A DNA stretch of 15,536 nucleotides from Thermococcus sp. (GCF_027066465.1 NZ_JAMONU010000040.1:1-15536), one strand, 5' to 3'. Counted from the first letter of the stretch, positions 6,180 through 12,150 are shown. Notes: generated from the sequence alone by a model not told the origin. Program-made: numbers and translations.

Positions 6180-6231
6180 AACAGGCGTCATTAGCCCCCC
6201 TCAGGGGCAGTTAGGGCGGACGCCATCGCCC
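6180..6231 (-). ncRNA. Fluoride riboswitch (crcB motif)
   Basis: The minus strand carries the full fluoride aptamer architecture. P1 is GGGCG (6231-6227) with CGCCC (6218-6214); its loop begins AUG and contains GGCGUC (6224-6219), which is perfectly complementary to GACGCC (6189-6184), the 3' strand of the pseudoknot. P2 is GCCCC (6208-6204) with GGGGC (6198-6194). The joining bases UAACU after P1 and UAAUG after P2 match the conserved positions of the motif; by memory it lines up almost base for base with the Thermotoga petrophila aptamer of known structure (GGGCGAUG at the 5' end, CGCCC-AAACU, then GGGCUGAUGG). The TATA box at 6252-6259 predicts a transcript start near 6232, exactly at the aptamer's 5' end. 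The known role is to sense free fluoride and turn on resistance genes. Confidence 0.92.
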
Positions 6232-6251
6232 TTACTTCACTCCGGGTGGTG

Positions 6252-6259
6252 ATTTAAAA
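6252..6259 (-). promoter_or_regulatory. TATA box of the fluoride-riboswitch operon
   Basis: TTTTAAAT on the minus strand preceded by GTGAAGC. Its distance to the aptamer's first base (about 24 from the box centre) agrees with the usual archaeal spacing, so the mRNA should begin with the riboswitch itself. Confidence 0.65.
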
Positions 6260-6284
6260 GCTTCACGGTTCATAACTCTAAAAG

Positions 6285-6292
6285 ATTTAAAA
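6285..6292 (+). promoter_or_regulatory. TATA box of the archaemetzincin gene
   Basis: ATTTAAAA on the plus strand, preceded by an A-rich stretch. It predicts a start near 6312 and a leader of about 12 bases holding the SD GGGTGA (6314-6319). It is divergent from, and about 30 bases away from, the riboswitch operon promoter. Confidence 0.55.
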
Positions 6293-6323
6293 GCCCTTGC
6301 CCGGATAAGGGTTGGGTGAAATA

Positions 6324-6968
6324 ATGGCCTTTGAGTTCATAGGCTTCACCTACGTCAGCAACTTCCTAACGCCTGAAATTGAGGAGGTTGTATTCCGGGT
6401 TCTTGACGAAGCAAACAGGAAGTTCCGCGACTGGGGTCTTCCCCTGAGGTTTCTCTACCTCGACAAGATGACGCTGGAGCCTGGATACCTGATAACCGTG
6501 GACACCCCCGGAGGACGGGTAAAGCTGTACCCCCTTGAGGTTCTCATAGACTTCCTCGACTACAGGCTGAAGGTTGAGGCCGAGAAAAGGGACGGGATTC
6601 TCATGAACAAGATACTCGGCCTCGTGGGGTTCCCCCTCGCTTCGAGGAACAGGTACTTTGACTTCTACGAGAGCTTCCTCGGGTTTCAGGCGAAGAGGCT
6701 TGAGAGGAGGATTATGGTTCTCTCAATAAAACCCTTTGAAGGGGAAAACGCGGAAAAGAAAAGAGTAGAAAGCCGATTGCTAAAGGGAATCCTCCACGAG
6801 GTCGGCCACGCCTTTGGATTGGACCACTGCTCCTCGGAGTGCGTTATGAACCCGCCATCGAGTCTCAGCGAGTGGGACGAAAGACCCCCAAGGTACTGCG
6901 ACTCCTGCCTCAGGAAGCTCCGCCTTCAGGTCGGCGACGACATACTGAGCTGGAAGTTCAGGCTTTGA
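6324..6968 (+). CDS. amzA: Archaemetzincin, zinc-dependent metalloprotease
   Basis: A 214-residue protein with the complete archaemetzincin signature: HEVGHAFGLDH at 158-168 gives the three catalytic-zinc histidines (H158, H162, H168) and the general base E159, followed by C169, C173, the Met-turn M175 in CVMN, and CDSC at 192-195. The four cysteines form the family's second, structural zinc site. The N-terminal part (IGFTYVSNFL, then the LPLRFLYLDKMTLEPGY region) is the usual alpha/beta lead-in; length is normal. Archaemetzincins are intracellular and widespread in archaea, and their substrates are unknown. The frame is open upstream to a TTG at 6312, but ATG 6324 is preceded by GGGTGA at a 4-base spacing and was chosen. 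It is transcribed away from the fluoride operon. Confidence 0.94.
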   Translation: MAFEFIGFTYVSNFLTPEIEEVVFRVLDEANRKFRDWGLPLRFLYLDKMTLEPGYLITVDTPGGRVKLYPLEVLIDFLDYRLKVEAEKRDGILMNKILGLVGFPLASRNRYFDFYESFLGFQAKRLERRIMVLSIKPFEGENAEKKRVESRLLKGILHEVGHAFGLDHCSSECVMNPPSSLSEWDERPPRYCDSCLRKLRLQVGDDILSWKFRL

Positions 6969-6994
6969 GCGTTTTTAGAGAATCAGTAGAAACG

Positions 6995-7002
6995 TTTATA
7001 AA
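6995..7002 (+). promoter_or_regulatory. Strong TATA box before the small basic gene
   Basis: TTTATAAA, a consensus Thermococcales TATA box, preceded by GAAACG as a BRE. The predicted start is near 7025, leaving a leader of about 45 bases before the SD at 7059-7067. It shows that the small gene at 7072 is its own transcription unit and not read-through from the archaemetzincin gene. Confidence 0.65.
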
Positions 7003-7071
7003 CCCGTCAATATATGTAAGTAATAGATTGCATAAGTGAGATTAAATTATACAATCTTGGGAGGTGATGGC

Positions 7072-7236
7072 ATGGTCATAGTTGAGGTGGTTGATGGAAA
7101 GATGAAGAAACCGGGACCTCCGGTGGAACCCGGAGAAATTAAAAAGCGGAACAGGAGGCGAAGGGAAGGGTCAGCCGACGAGTCCCTTGGCGACTTCAAG
7201 AACGCGGGAAGCATGCCCCTTGGCGCGGACGTTTAA
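7072..7236 (+). CDS. Small basic protein, 54 residues, function unknown
   Basis: Starts MVIVEVVDGKMKKPGPPVEP and continues into a cluster of Lys/Arg (KKRNRRRRE), then a less distinctive tail. I do not recognise it. Support for a real gene is the signal context: a consensus TATA box at 6995-7002 and a near-perfect SD, GGGAGGTGA at 7059-7067, four bases before ATG 7072. The last 66 bases overlap the 3' end of the convergent peroxiredoxin gene, so the tail beyond the basic cluster is constrained by that gene and may vary between relatives. The Arg cluster suggests nucleic-acid or ribosome association; that is inference. A longer frame to 7036 is less likely because it ignores the SD. Confidence 0.65.
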   Translation: MVIVEVVDGKMKKPGPPVEPGEIKKRNRRRREGSADESLGDFKNAGSMPLGADV

Positions 7237-7626
7237 TTTTTTCCACACTACCTCTCCCTCCGGATTGAAGATAAAGGTGCTCCTTATGACGCCCTCGTAC
7301 TCCCTTCCGTAGCGCTTCTTCTTTCCCCACGCTCCGAGGGCCTTTATCAGCTCCGCATCAGGGTCGCTGAGGAGCCTTACCTTTAGTCCGTGCTTTTCCT
7401 TAAAGCGCCTGTGGCTCTGAACGGAGTCTTTGGACACTCCAATCACCTGAAAACCGAGTTTTTTAAACTCACCGAGAAGCTCCGTGAACTCACTCGCCTC
7501 CCTCGTACATCCGGGAGTGTTGTCCTTGGGATAAACGTAGAGAACCGTCCACTTTCCCCCCATTATGTCGCCGAGCCTCTTCTTTACCCCGTCCTCATCA
7601 AAGACTTCAACGTCGAGAACACCCAT
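7171..7626 (-). CDS. bcp: Peroxiredoxin, Bcp/PrxQ type (one-cysteine form)
   Basis: A 151-residue thioredoxin-fold peroxidase. The active-site segment YVYPKDNTPGCTREASEF contains the peroxidatic Cys40 after the conserved Thr and Pro, and the family's IGVSKDSVQSHRRFKEKHGL segment follows. Family role: reduction of hydrogen peroxide and organic hydroperoxides in the cytoplasm. In the Bcp group a resolving cysteine is often five residues downstream; here that position is Ser45, and Cys40 is the only cysteine in the whole protein. It should therefore work as a one-cysteine enzyme resolved by an external thiol. ATG 7626 has an SD of GGAGGTGG with a 4-base spacer. It diverges from pyk, with a palindrome between them, and converges with the small gene at 7072. 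Confidence 0.92.
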   Translation of the reverse strand: MGVLDVEVFDEDGVKKRLGDIMGGKWTVLYVYPKDNTPGCTREASEFTELLGEFKKLGFQVIGVSKDSVQSHRRFKEKHGLKVRLLSDPDAELIKALGAWGKKKRYGREYEGVIRSTFIFNPEGEVVWKKLNVRAKGHASRVLEVAKGLVG

Positions 7627-7645
7627 GAGACCACCTCCGGATTTA

Positions 7646-7669
7646 GGAAACCCTAACTAATTAGTTTCC
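7646..7669. promoter_or_regulatory. Nested palindromes in the bcp-pyk divergent promoter region
   Basis: AACTAATTAGTT at 7655-7666 is a perfect 12-bp palindrome, and GGAAAC (7646-7651) with GTTTCC (7664-7669) forms a second inverted repeat around nearly the same centre. The A/T core TAATTA is also the best TATA-like candidate for bcp. The site could be an operator serving bcp, pyk or both. It does not match the SurR pattern GTT-N3-AAC nor the glycolytic TATCAC-N5-GTGATA motif. Confidence 0.4.
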
Positions 7670-7717
7670 GGGGAAAGGTTATTTAGAGGTTTCGGGAACT
7701 TCCCTTAAGGTGATACC

Positions 7718-9151
7718 ATGAGGCTGCCCAGTCACAAGACGAAAATAATAGCAACGCTCGGCCCAGCGTCCCTCAACCGCCAGACGATTGAAGCAATGAT
7801 GAAGGCAGGAATGAACGTGGCCCGCCTGAACTTCGCCCACGGGACACTCGAACAGCACGAAAAGGCCATCAGGCTTGTGAGAAAGGCCTCGGAGCGGCTG
7901 GGGATTCCAGTTGCCATCTTGGGAGACCTGCCAGGGGTCAAGATTAGGGTCGGAGAAATTGAGGGAGGTTCCGTCAATCTGAGGAGATGGCAGACCGTAA
8001 CCCTCACAACAAGGGACGTAAAGGGAAACGAGGCCGTTATTCCGGTGGAGTTCAAGGACTTTCCGAAGCTCGTTTCGAAGGGGGACATAATATACCTCAG
8101 CGACGGGTTCATAGCGCTCCGCGTTGAGGAAGTCAGGGGGGAGGACGTGATTTGTAAGGTCATAGTTGGCGGAACGCTGTTCTCCCACAAGGGAATCAAC
8201 ATCCCGAAGGCGAGGCTTGCCATAGAGGCCGTCACCGAGAAGGACCTGCGCTTTGTCGAGTTCTGCCTCGAGAACGGCGTGGACGCTGTGGGGATAAGCT
8301 TCGTCGGCTCCGCATACGATATACTGAAGGTCAGGAGGTTCGTCGAGGAGAGGAACGGCAAGCTCTTTCTGGTTGCCAAGATTGAGAGACCCGACGCGGT
8401 CAGGAACTTCGAGGAGATACTCACCGCCTCCGACGGAATAATGATAGCCAGGGGGGACCTCGGTGTTGAAATACCAATAGAGAAGCTCCCCATAGTCCAG
8501 AAAAAGCTCATAAAAAGGGCAAATCAGGTGGGCAAACCTGCGATAACGGCAACCCAGATGCTCGAGAGCATGACTCAGGAAAAGCTTCCGACGAGGGCAG
8601 AGGTTACCGACGTCGCCAACGCCATACTCGATGGAACCGACGCCGTCATGCTCTCCGAGGAGACCGCGGTTGGGAAATACCCCGTTGACTCCGTGAGGAT
8701 GATGGCGAAGATAGCAAAGACCACCGAAGCCTATAGGGACTCCCACTGGACGTCGAGAACCGTTGAGTGGAAGATGGAGGAATGGAAGTCCTCCCCCAAA
8801 CGGGGAACTATAAAGGACGCCATAGCGAGGAGCATAATCGAGGCCCTCAACTCGATAGACATCAAGTACATCCTCACCCCAACGAGAACCGGTCAGACCG
8901 CCCGCCTGATAGCGAGGTTCAAGCCCAAACAGTGGGTTCTGGCCTTTGTAACGGACGAGTGGGTCGGGAACACCCTCATGTTCTCCTACGGAGTTTACCC
9001 GTTTACCGTCGAGGAGCCGACTGAAGAGGAGATAATACGCCTGATAACCGGACTGGGGCTTGTAAAGGACGGGGACACCATTCTTCTGACGAAGGGAACT
9101 CCCATAGGAAGGACCGTTGGAACCAACACCATACGGATATTCCAAGTTTGA
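7718..9151 (+). CDS. pyk: Pyruvate kinase
   Basis: A full-length enzyme of 477 residues that transfers phosphate from phosphoenolpyruvate to ADP, the last step of glycolysis. Visible signatures: KTKIIATLGPAS near the start, MNVARLNFAHG (substrate-binding Arg and Asn), DLPGVKIRVGEI, the active-site pattern LFLVAKIERPDAV around the catalytic Lys, DGIMIARGDLGVE, ATQMLESM and DAVMLSEETAVGKYP. The C-terminal domain ends with NTIRIFQV; its length is typical. In the Thermococcales, PEP synthase also acts at this step, so pyruvate kinase is one of two routes. ATG 7718 has an SD AGGTGAT (7708-7714); a TATA-like TTATTTAG at 7679-7686 predicts an almost leaderless message. A T-rich tract follows the stop. 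I saw no glycolytic-regulator palindrome in front of it. Confidence 0.97.
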   Translation: MRLPSHKTKIIATLGPASLNRQTIEAMMKAGMNVARLNFAHGTLEQHEKAIRLVRKASERLGIPVAILGDLPGVKIRVGEIEGGSVNLRRWQTVTLTTRDVKGNEAVIPVEFKDFPKLVSKGDIIYLSDGFIALRVEEVRGEDVICKVIVGGTLFSHKGINIPKARLAIEAVTEKDLRFVEFCLENGVDAVGISFVGSAYDILKVRRFVEERNGKLFLVAKIERPDAVRNFEEILTASDGIMIARGDLGVEIPIEKLPIVQKKLIKRANQVGKPAITATQMLESMTQEKLPTRAEVTDVANAILDGTDAVMLSEETAVGKYPVDSVRMMAKIAKTTEAYRDSHWTSRTVEWKMEEWKSSPKRGTIKDAIARSIIEALNSIDIKYILTPTRTGQTARLIARFKPKQWVLAFVTDEWVGNTLMFSYGVYPFTVEEPTEEEIIRLITGLGLVKDGDTILLTKGTPIGRTVGTNTIRIFQV

Positions 9152-9153
9152 GC

Positions 9154-9164
9154 TTTTTCTTTTT
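9154..9164 (+). terminator. T-rich putative terminator after pyk
   Basis: TTTTTCTTTTT begins three bases after the pyk stop codon. No hairpin is seen. This is the usual look of an archaeal terminator, and a new TATA-like box follows at 9197. Confidence 0.55.
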
Positions 9165-9196
9165 ACACATGCCTGTCAATGATTCCGCCAAAAACC

Positions 9197-9204
9197 TTAA
9201 ATAA
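9197..9204 (+). promoter_or_regulatory. Putative TATA box for the phosphoribosyltransferase gene
   Basis: TTAAATAA preceded by an A-rich BRE-like AAAAACC. Transcription would start near 9224, about 13 bases before ATG 9237. Confidence 0.5.
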
Positions 9205-9236
9205 AACCTTGTTTTTGCACCATTAAGGGAAATCCA

Positions 9237-9884
9237 ATGAAGAAGTTCCCGGCTAGGCTCGCTTCTTGGGAAGACATCGAAAGATGGGCAAAGGAAGGGG
9301 CGTGGAAGGTTCTCGAAGAAGGCTGGAGGCCAGACGTCATCGTTGGACTCGCCCGCGGTGGCTGGGTTGCGGCGAGGCTCTACTGCGACTACCTGGGAAT
9401 CAAGGACCTCGTGAGCCTGAAGGTTGAGCACTGGGGAGTGACGGCGACCCCGGATGGAAAGGCAAAGCTCAGGTATGGAAGCACGTACAACCTCGAAGGA
9501 AAGAAGGTTCTAATCGTTGACGACATCAGCGACACCGGCGAAAGTCTAACCCTGGCGAAGAACTACGTCGAGAGCCAGAAACCGGAGGAAGTTAGAACGG
9601 CGACCCTGCTCACCATAAAGGGTTCAAGGTTCAAGCCCACTTACTACGGGGAAGAGATTGAGTGGGCGTGGATTGTGTTCCCGTGGAACTTCGTCGAGGA
9701 CATGATTAACCTCGTGAGCAACATCCTCGAGGAGAAGGAAGCTGTGAGCACCGAAGAGATTCTCGAACTCTTCAAAGAACTGCACGGACTCGACGTTCCG
9801 AAGGGCAAGCTCGAAGAGGCCCTCAGAATGGCAGAATACAGGAAGGTTTTTAAGTTCAGAGAGGGGAAATGGCGCAAAGCCTGA
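9237..9884 (+). CDS. Purine-type phosphoribosyltransferase with C-terminal extension
   Basis: A 215-residue type I phosphoribosyltransferase. The PRPP-binding motif VLIVDDISDTGESL lies at 91-104, preceded by PDVIVGLARGGWVAARLYCD (32-51), the phosphate-binding loop region. The sequence resembles archaeal xanthine/guanine/hypoxanthine enzymes that salvage purine bases to nucleotides using PRPP; the hood region around VEHWGVTATPDGKAKLRYGS gives no firm base specificity. The PRTase core ends near 165, and about 50 residues follow (STEEILELFKELHG, then KVFKFREGKWRKA) with a helix-helix-strand pattern resembling a small winged helix. A purine salvage role would fit with the nucleoside-type ABC transporter 1.4 kb away, although they are not in one operon. 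The SD before ATG 9237 is weak (AAGGGAAA). Confidence 0.88.
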   Translation: MKKFPARLASWEDIERWAKEGAWKVLEEGWRPDVIVGLARGGWVAARLYCDYLGIKDLVSLKVEHWGVTATPDGKAKLRYGSTYNLEGKKVLIVDDISDTGESLTLAKNYVESQKPEEVRTATLLTIKGSRFKPTYYGEEIEWAWIVFPWNFVEDMINLVSNILEEKEAVSTEEILELFKELHGLDVPKGKLEEALRMAEYRKVFKFREGKWRKA

Positions 9885-9896
9885 GGGAGTGGTAGC

Positions 9897-10187
9897 TTGG
9901 ACAGGAGGGAAAAGGTGAAGGAGATAAGGGAGCACAGCGTTTACTCCCGCGAAATCTACGACATGCACAGCGAGAGCATAAACAGGGTTATAGACGAATA
10001 CGAGACCCTCAAGGAGGACTACCTGAACGACCACTCCCGGGCAAGGATTGTGAGGATAGTGTTTAACGAGGACAACGGTCTCCCCCTCGCGATAGAGTTC
10101 CGCAGAAAAGACGACTCCTTCAAGGGCTTCACCATCGCCATAGGGAAGCCGCACATCAAGACTGAAGAGCTTCGAGATGGGGACTGA
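9897..10187 (+). CDS. Hypothetical protein, 96 residues, downstream of the phosphoribosyltransferase
   Basis: I do not recognise this protein. It starts with a charged helix (EKVKEIREHSVYSREIYDMH, then SINRVIDEYETLKEDYLNDH) and continues with strands (ARIVRIVFNEDN, PLAIEFRRKDDSFKGFTIAI). It has no cysteine, signal or membrane segment. The start is uncertain: TTG 9897 follows GGGAGTGGT by three bases and lies 12 bases after the preceding stop, whereas GTG 9915 is preceded by AGGAGG at a 6-base spacing and would give a 90-residue protein starting at KEIREHSVYS. Either way it is co-transcribed with the phosphoribosyltransferase gene. Confidence 0.72.
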   Translation: MDRREKVKEIREHSVYSREIYDMHSESINRVIDEYETLKEDYLNDHSRARIVRIVFNEDNGLPLAIEFRRKDDSFKGFTIAIGKPHIKTEELRDGD

Positions 10188-10189
10188 CC

Positions 10190-10199
10190 TTTTTCTTTT
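10190..10199 (+). terminator. T-rich putative terminator
   Basis: TTTTTCTTTT lies two bases after the stop of the 96-residue gene and just upstream of the promoter for the metal-binding protein gene. It closely resembles the tract after pyk. Confidence 0.5.
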
Positions 10200-10204
10200 A
10201 CCCA

Positions 10205-10218
10205 AGGTTTTAAAACCT
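10205..10218 (+). promoter_or_regulatory. Palindromic TATA box before the metal-binding protein gene
   Basis: AGGTTTTAAAACCT is a perfect 14-bp palindrome whose centre (TTTTAAAA, 10208-10215) is the natural TATA box for the gene at 10249; the predicted start is near 10237. The arms flanking a TATA core could form a repressor operator, as for metal-responsive regulators, but the symmetry of a TTTTAAAA core makes part of the palindrome inevitable. Confidence 0.45.
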
Positions 10219-10248
10219 CATACCAACCTTTATTAGGGTGACCTAAAG

Positions 10249-11232
10249 ATGAGGAAGGCTCTGGTTCTAACCCTAATACTGCTCACGGCCCTAATCCCAT
10301 CGAAAGGCGTCCACGCGCAGTCCGGGCCCCTCGTAGTTGCCACGATTGAACCTCTGGCCTCAATAGTTCAGGAAGCCTTTCCCGGCGTCGAAGTTAAGGT
10401 TATAGTTCCACCCGGGGTCGACCCCCACGACTACCAGCTCACTGCGGAGCAGGTTGAGTTGCTTTCCCAAGCCAAGGTAATAGTAACCACCGGCGGCCAC
10501 CTGCCCGTTGAGAAGAAGATTGCAGAACTTGAAGGGGAGGGCACCATAACAGGGGAGGCCCTGTTCGTGGACGACTACATGAAATACGGCTTCCACTACG
10601 CCAAGGAATACTGGTACAACGGCAAGGACAACCCGCACGGCGTCTGGCTCGACCCCTACAACGCCATAGCCATAGCGGAAGCCACAGAGAAGGCCCTAAT
10701 CGAGGAAGACCCTGCGAACGCGGTGACCTACGAGAGGGACTTCGAGAAGTTCCGCGAGAGGGTTCTGGCAATAGCTGAGGCCTACAAAGCTTTAGCCCCC
10801 AAAAATGCGACCGCCGTAATCCAGATGCCTCCGGATGAATACGCCCTCGACTGGCTCGGGATTAAGGCAGTCGCATCAATAAAGCCCGAGGAAGAGGTTC
10901 CGGCCATAGGGGTTGACCGGCTCGTCCCGACCGCGGAGAAGAGCTCCTTGATAGTTTACGGCTCGGACAGTCCGGAACAGCTCAAAAACGCAGCCATAGA
11001 GCTTTCCCAGAAGAGCGGGAAACCGCTGGCGGAGATAACCGTGTTCTGGACCTCCGGAAATTACACCGGCTGGCTCATCAAGAACACGGCTTCCATACTA
11101 GGGGCGGTTTCAAAGGGCGGGGTTGTTAAGGAGCCAATAAAAACCGAGAGCTCGGTCGGAACGTACGCAATACTGTCCCTGATAACGGGAATAGTTCTAG
11201 GAACCGCGCTGGGAGTAATATTGAAAAAATGA
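10249..11232 (+). CDS. ZnuA/TroA-like metal-binding ABC solute-binding protein, membrane-anchored
   Basis: A 327-residue extracytoplasmic protein. Residues 1-23 are a signal peptide (RKALVLTLILLTALIP, then GVHA before QSG), and residues about 305-325 are a hydrophobic C-terminal anchor followed by two lysines. The body shows family marks: ATIEPLASIVQEAFPGVEVK, PPGVDPHDYQLT with ligand His60, NPHGVWLDPYNA with ligand His130, and VYGSDSPEQLKN with Asp240 as the likely acidic ligand. The third histidine usual in the middle of these proteins is absent; that place reads IQMPPDEYALDWLGIKAV. Known members deliver zinc or manganese to an ABC permease. No permease or ATPase of that system is in the window; the next genes are convergent and belong to a nucleoside-type transporter. 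There is no lipobox cysteine, so anchoring is by the C-terminal helix. SD GGGTGA precedes ATG 10249. Confidence 0.88.
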   Translation: MRKALVLTLILLTALIPSKGVHAQSGPLVVATIEPLASIVQEAFPGVEVKVIVPPGVDPHDYQLTAEQVELLSQAKVIVTTGGHLPVEKKIAELEGEGTITGEALFVDDYMKYGFHYAKEYWYNGKDNPHGVWLDPYNAIAIAEATEKALIEEDPANAVTYERDFEKFRERVLAIAEAYKALAPKNATAVIQMPPDEYALDWLGIKAVASIKPEEEVPAIGVDRLVPTAEKSSLIVYGSDSPEQLKNAAIELSQKSGKPLAEITVFWTSGNYTGWLIKNTASILGAVSKGGVVKEPIKTESSVGTYAILSLITGIVLGTALGVILKK

Positions 11233-11238
11233 AAGACG

Positions 11239-12150
11239 TCACTCGCGCTTGTAGGGCCTGCCGTCCCACTTGGGTGGCCTGGCCCTTCCTATTATTCCCG
11301 CGACAACTACGAGCGTCACGACGTACGGCAGGGTCGCTATGAACTGCCAGGGTATCGTTCCCGCGAGCCAGGGGTTGTTCTGGATGTAGATGGCGAAGTT
11401 GTCGAAGAATCCGAACAGGAACGCTCCACCAAGGGCTATTATTGGGTTCCAGCCGCTGAAGACCATGTTCGCCAGGGCTATGAAACCCCTTCCGGCCGCT
11501 ATCGTCTTCGTTACGGTTCCGAGCCAGTCAACGCTGAGGTATGCCCCGGCGACACCCGCTAATGCGCTGGCTATGAGAACCGCCGTGAAGCGGTACAGCT
11601 CGACGTTTATTCCAAGGGCGTCTGCCGCCTCTGGATTTTCACCGACCGCCCTAATTCTCAGCCCGAAGGGCGTCTTGAAGAGCATCCACCAAGCTATGAA
11701 CGCTATCGCAATCGTTATCGGAACCATCGGACTCAGTGAGTTTCCGAAGGCGTCCATCCAGAGGGGCTTAATCTGAGCGCTGGGAGCCACCTGATGCTGT
11801 CCGGCAGTTCCCCAGTAGGCAAGGATTCCAAAGGCGACGCCACCGTAGCCTATGAGGTTTATGCCTATACCGGGAATTACGTGGTCGCCCTTGAGGTAGA
11901 CCGTTATAACACCGTGTATCATCCCTATGACGAGGCCGGTCAGTGCTCCTCCCAGAAGCCCGACCCAGCCGTTGTTGGCAAGCTCCGCGAATATTGCCCC
12001 GAAGAATGCCGACAGCATCAGTATTCCCTCGTAGCCGATGTTGACGACACCGGCCCTCTCGCTTATCACAGCACCTATGCTCGTCAGCGCTATCGGAACC
12101 ATCGCCGCAAGTGAACCGAGGAGCAGACTGATTACGAATGTCTCGTTCAT
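11239..12150 (-). CDS. Nucleoside-type ABC transporter permease (NupQ-like)
   Basis: A 303-residue integral membrane permease of the BMP/Nup (carbohydrate-uptake-2) class. Seen: MVPIALTSIGAVISERAGVV and NIGYEGILMLSAFFGAIFAE at the N-terminus, the typical FGLRIRAVGENPEAADALGI cytoplasmic loop, then AGVAGAYLSVDWLGTVTK and GRGFIALANMVFSGWNPIIA. These segments are family hallmarks. It forms a heterodimeric channel with the product of 12147-13190 and would carry nucleosides or purine-related solutes inward. Its ATG overlaps the stop of the other permease by four bases (ATGA), so translation is coupled. It is the last gene of the operon and ends six bases from the convergent metal-binding protein gene, so the two transcripts must overlap at their 3' ends. 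Confidence 0.93.
   Translation of the reverse strand: MNETFVISLLLGSLAAMVPIALTSIGAVISERAGVVNIGYEGILMLSAFFGAIFAELANNGWVGLLGGALTGLVIGMIHGVITVYLKGDHVIPGIGINLIGYGGVAFGILAYWGTAGQHQVAPSAQIKPLWMDAFGNSLSPMVPITIAIAFIAWWMLFKTPFGLRIRAVGENPEAADALGINVELYRFTAVLIASALAGVAGAYLSVDWLGTVTKTIAAGRGFIALANMVFSGWNPIIALGGAFLFGFFDNFAIYIQNNPWLAGTIPWQFIATLPYVVTLVVVAGIIGRARPPKWDGRPYKRE

Noticed and set aside
6157..6323. C/D box small RNA in the divergent intergenic region
   Set aside because: CTGA occurs once, but there is no acceptable C box or second box pair; the sequence is fully explained by the fluoride aptamer.
7670..7717. Glycolytic regulator site (TATCAC-N5-GTGATA) before pyruvate kinase
   Set aside because: Only one half (GTGATA, overlapping the SD) is present, with no partner TATCAC at the right spacing.
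7679..9145. A 488-codon open frame on the minus strand lying almost exactly opposite pyruvate kinase
   Set aside because: The plus strand frame is an unambiguous full-length pyruvate kinase. The antisense frame has no family motif, no SD and a composition typical of a reverse-complement shadow in GC-rich third positions.
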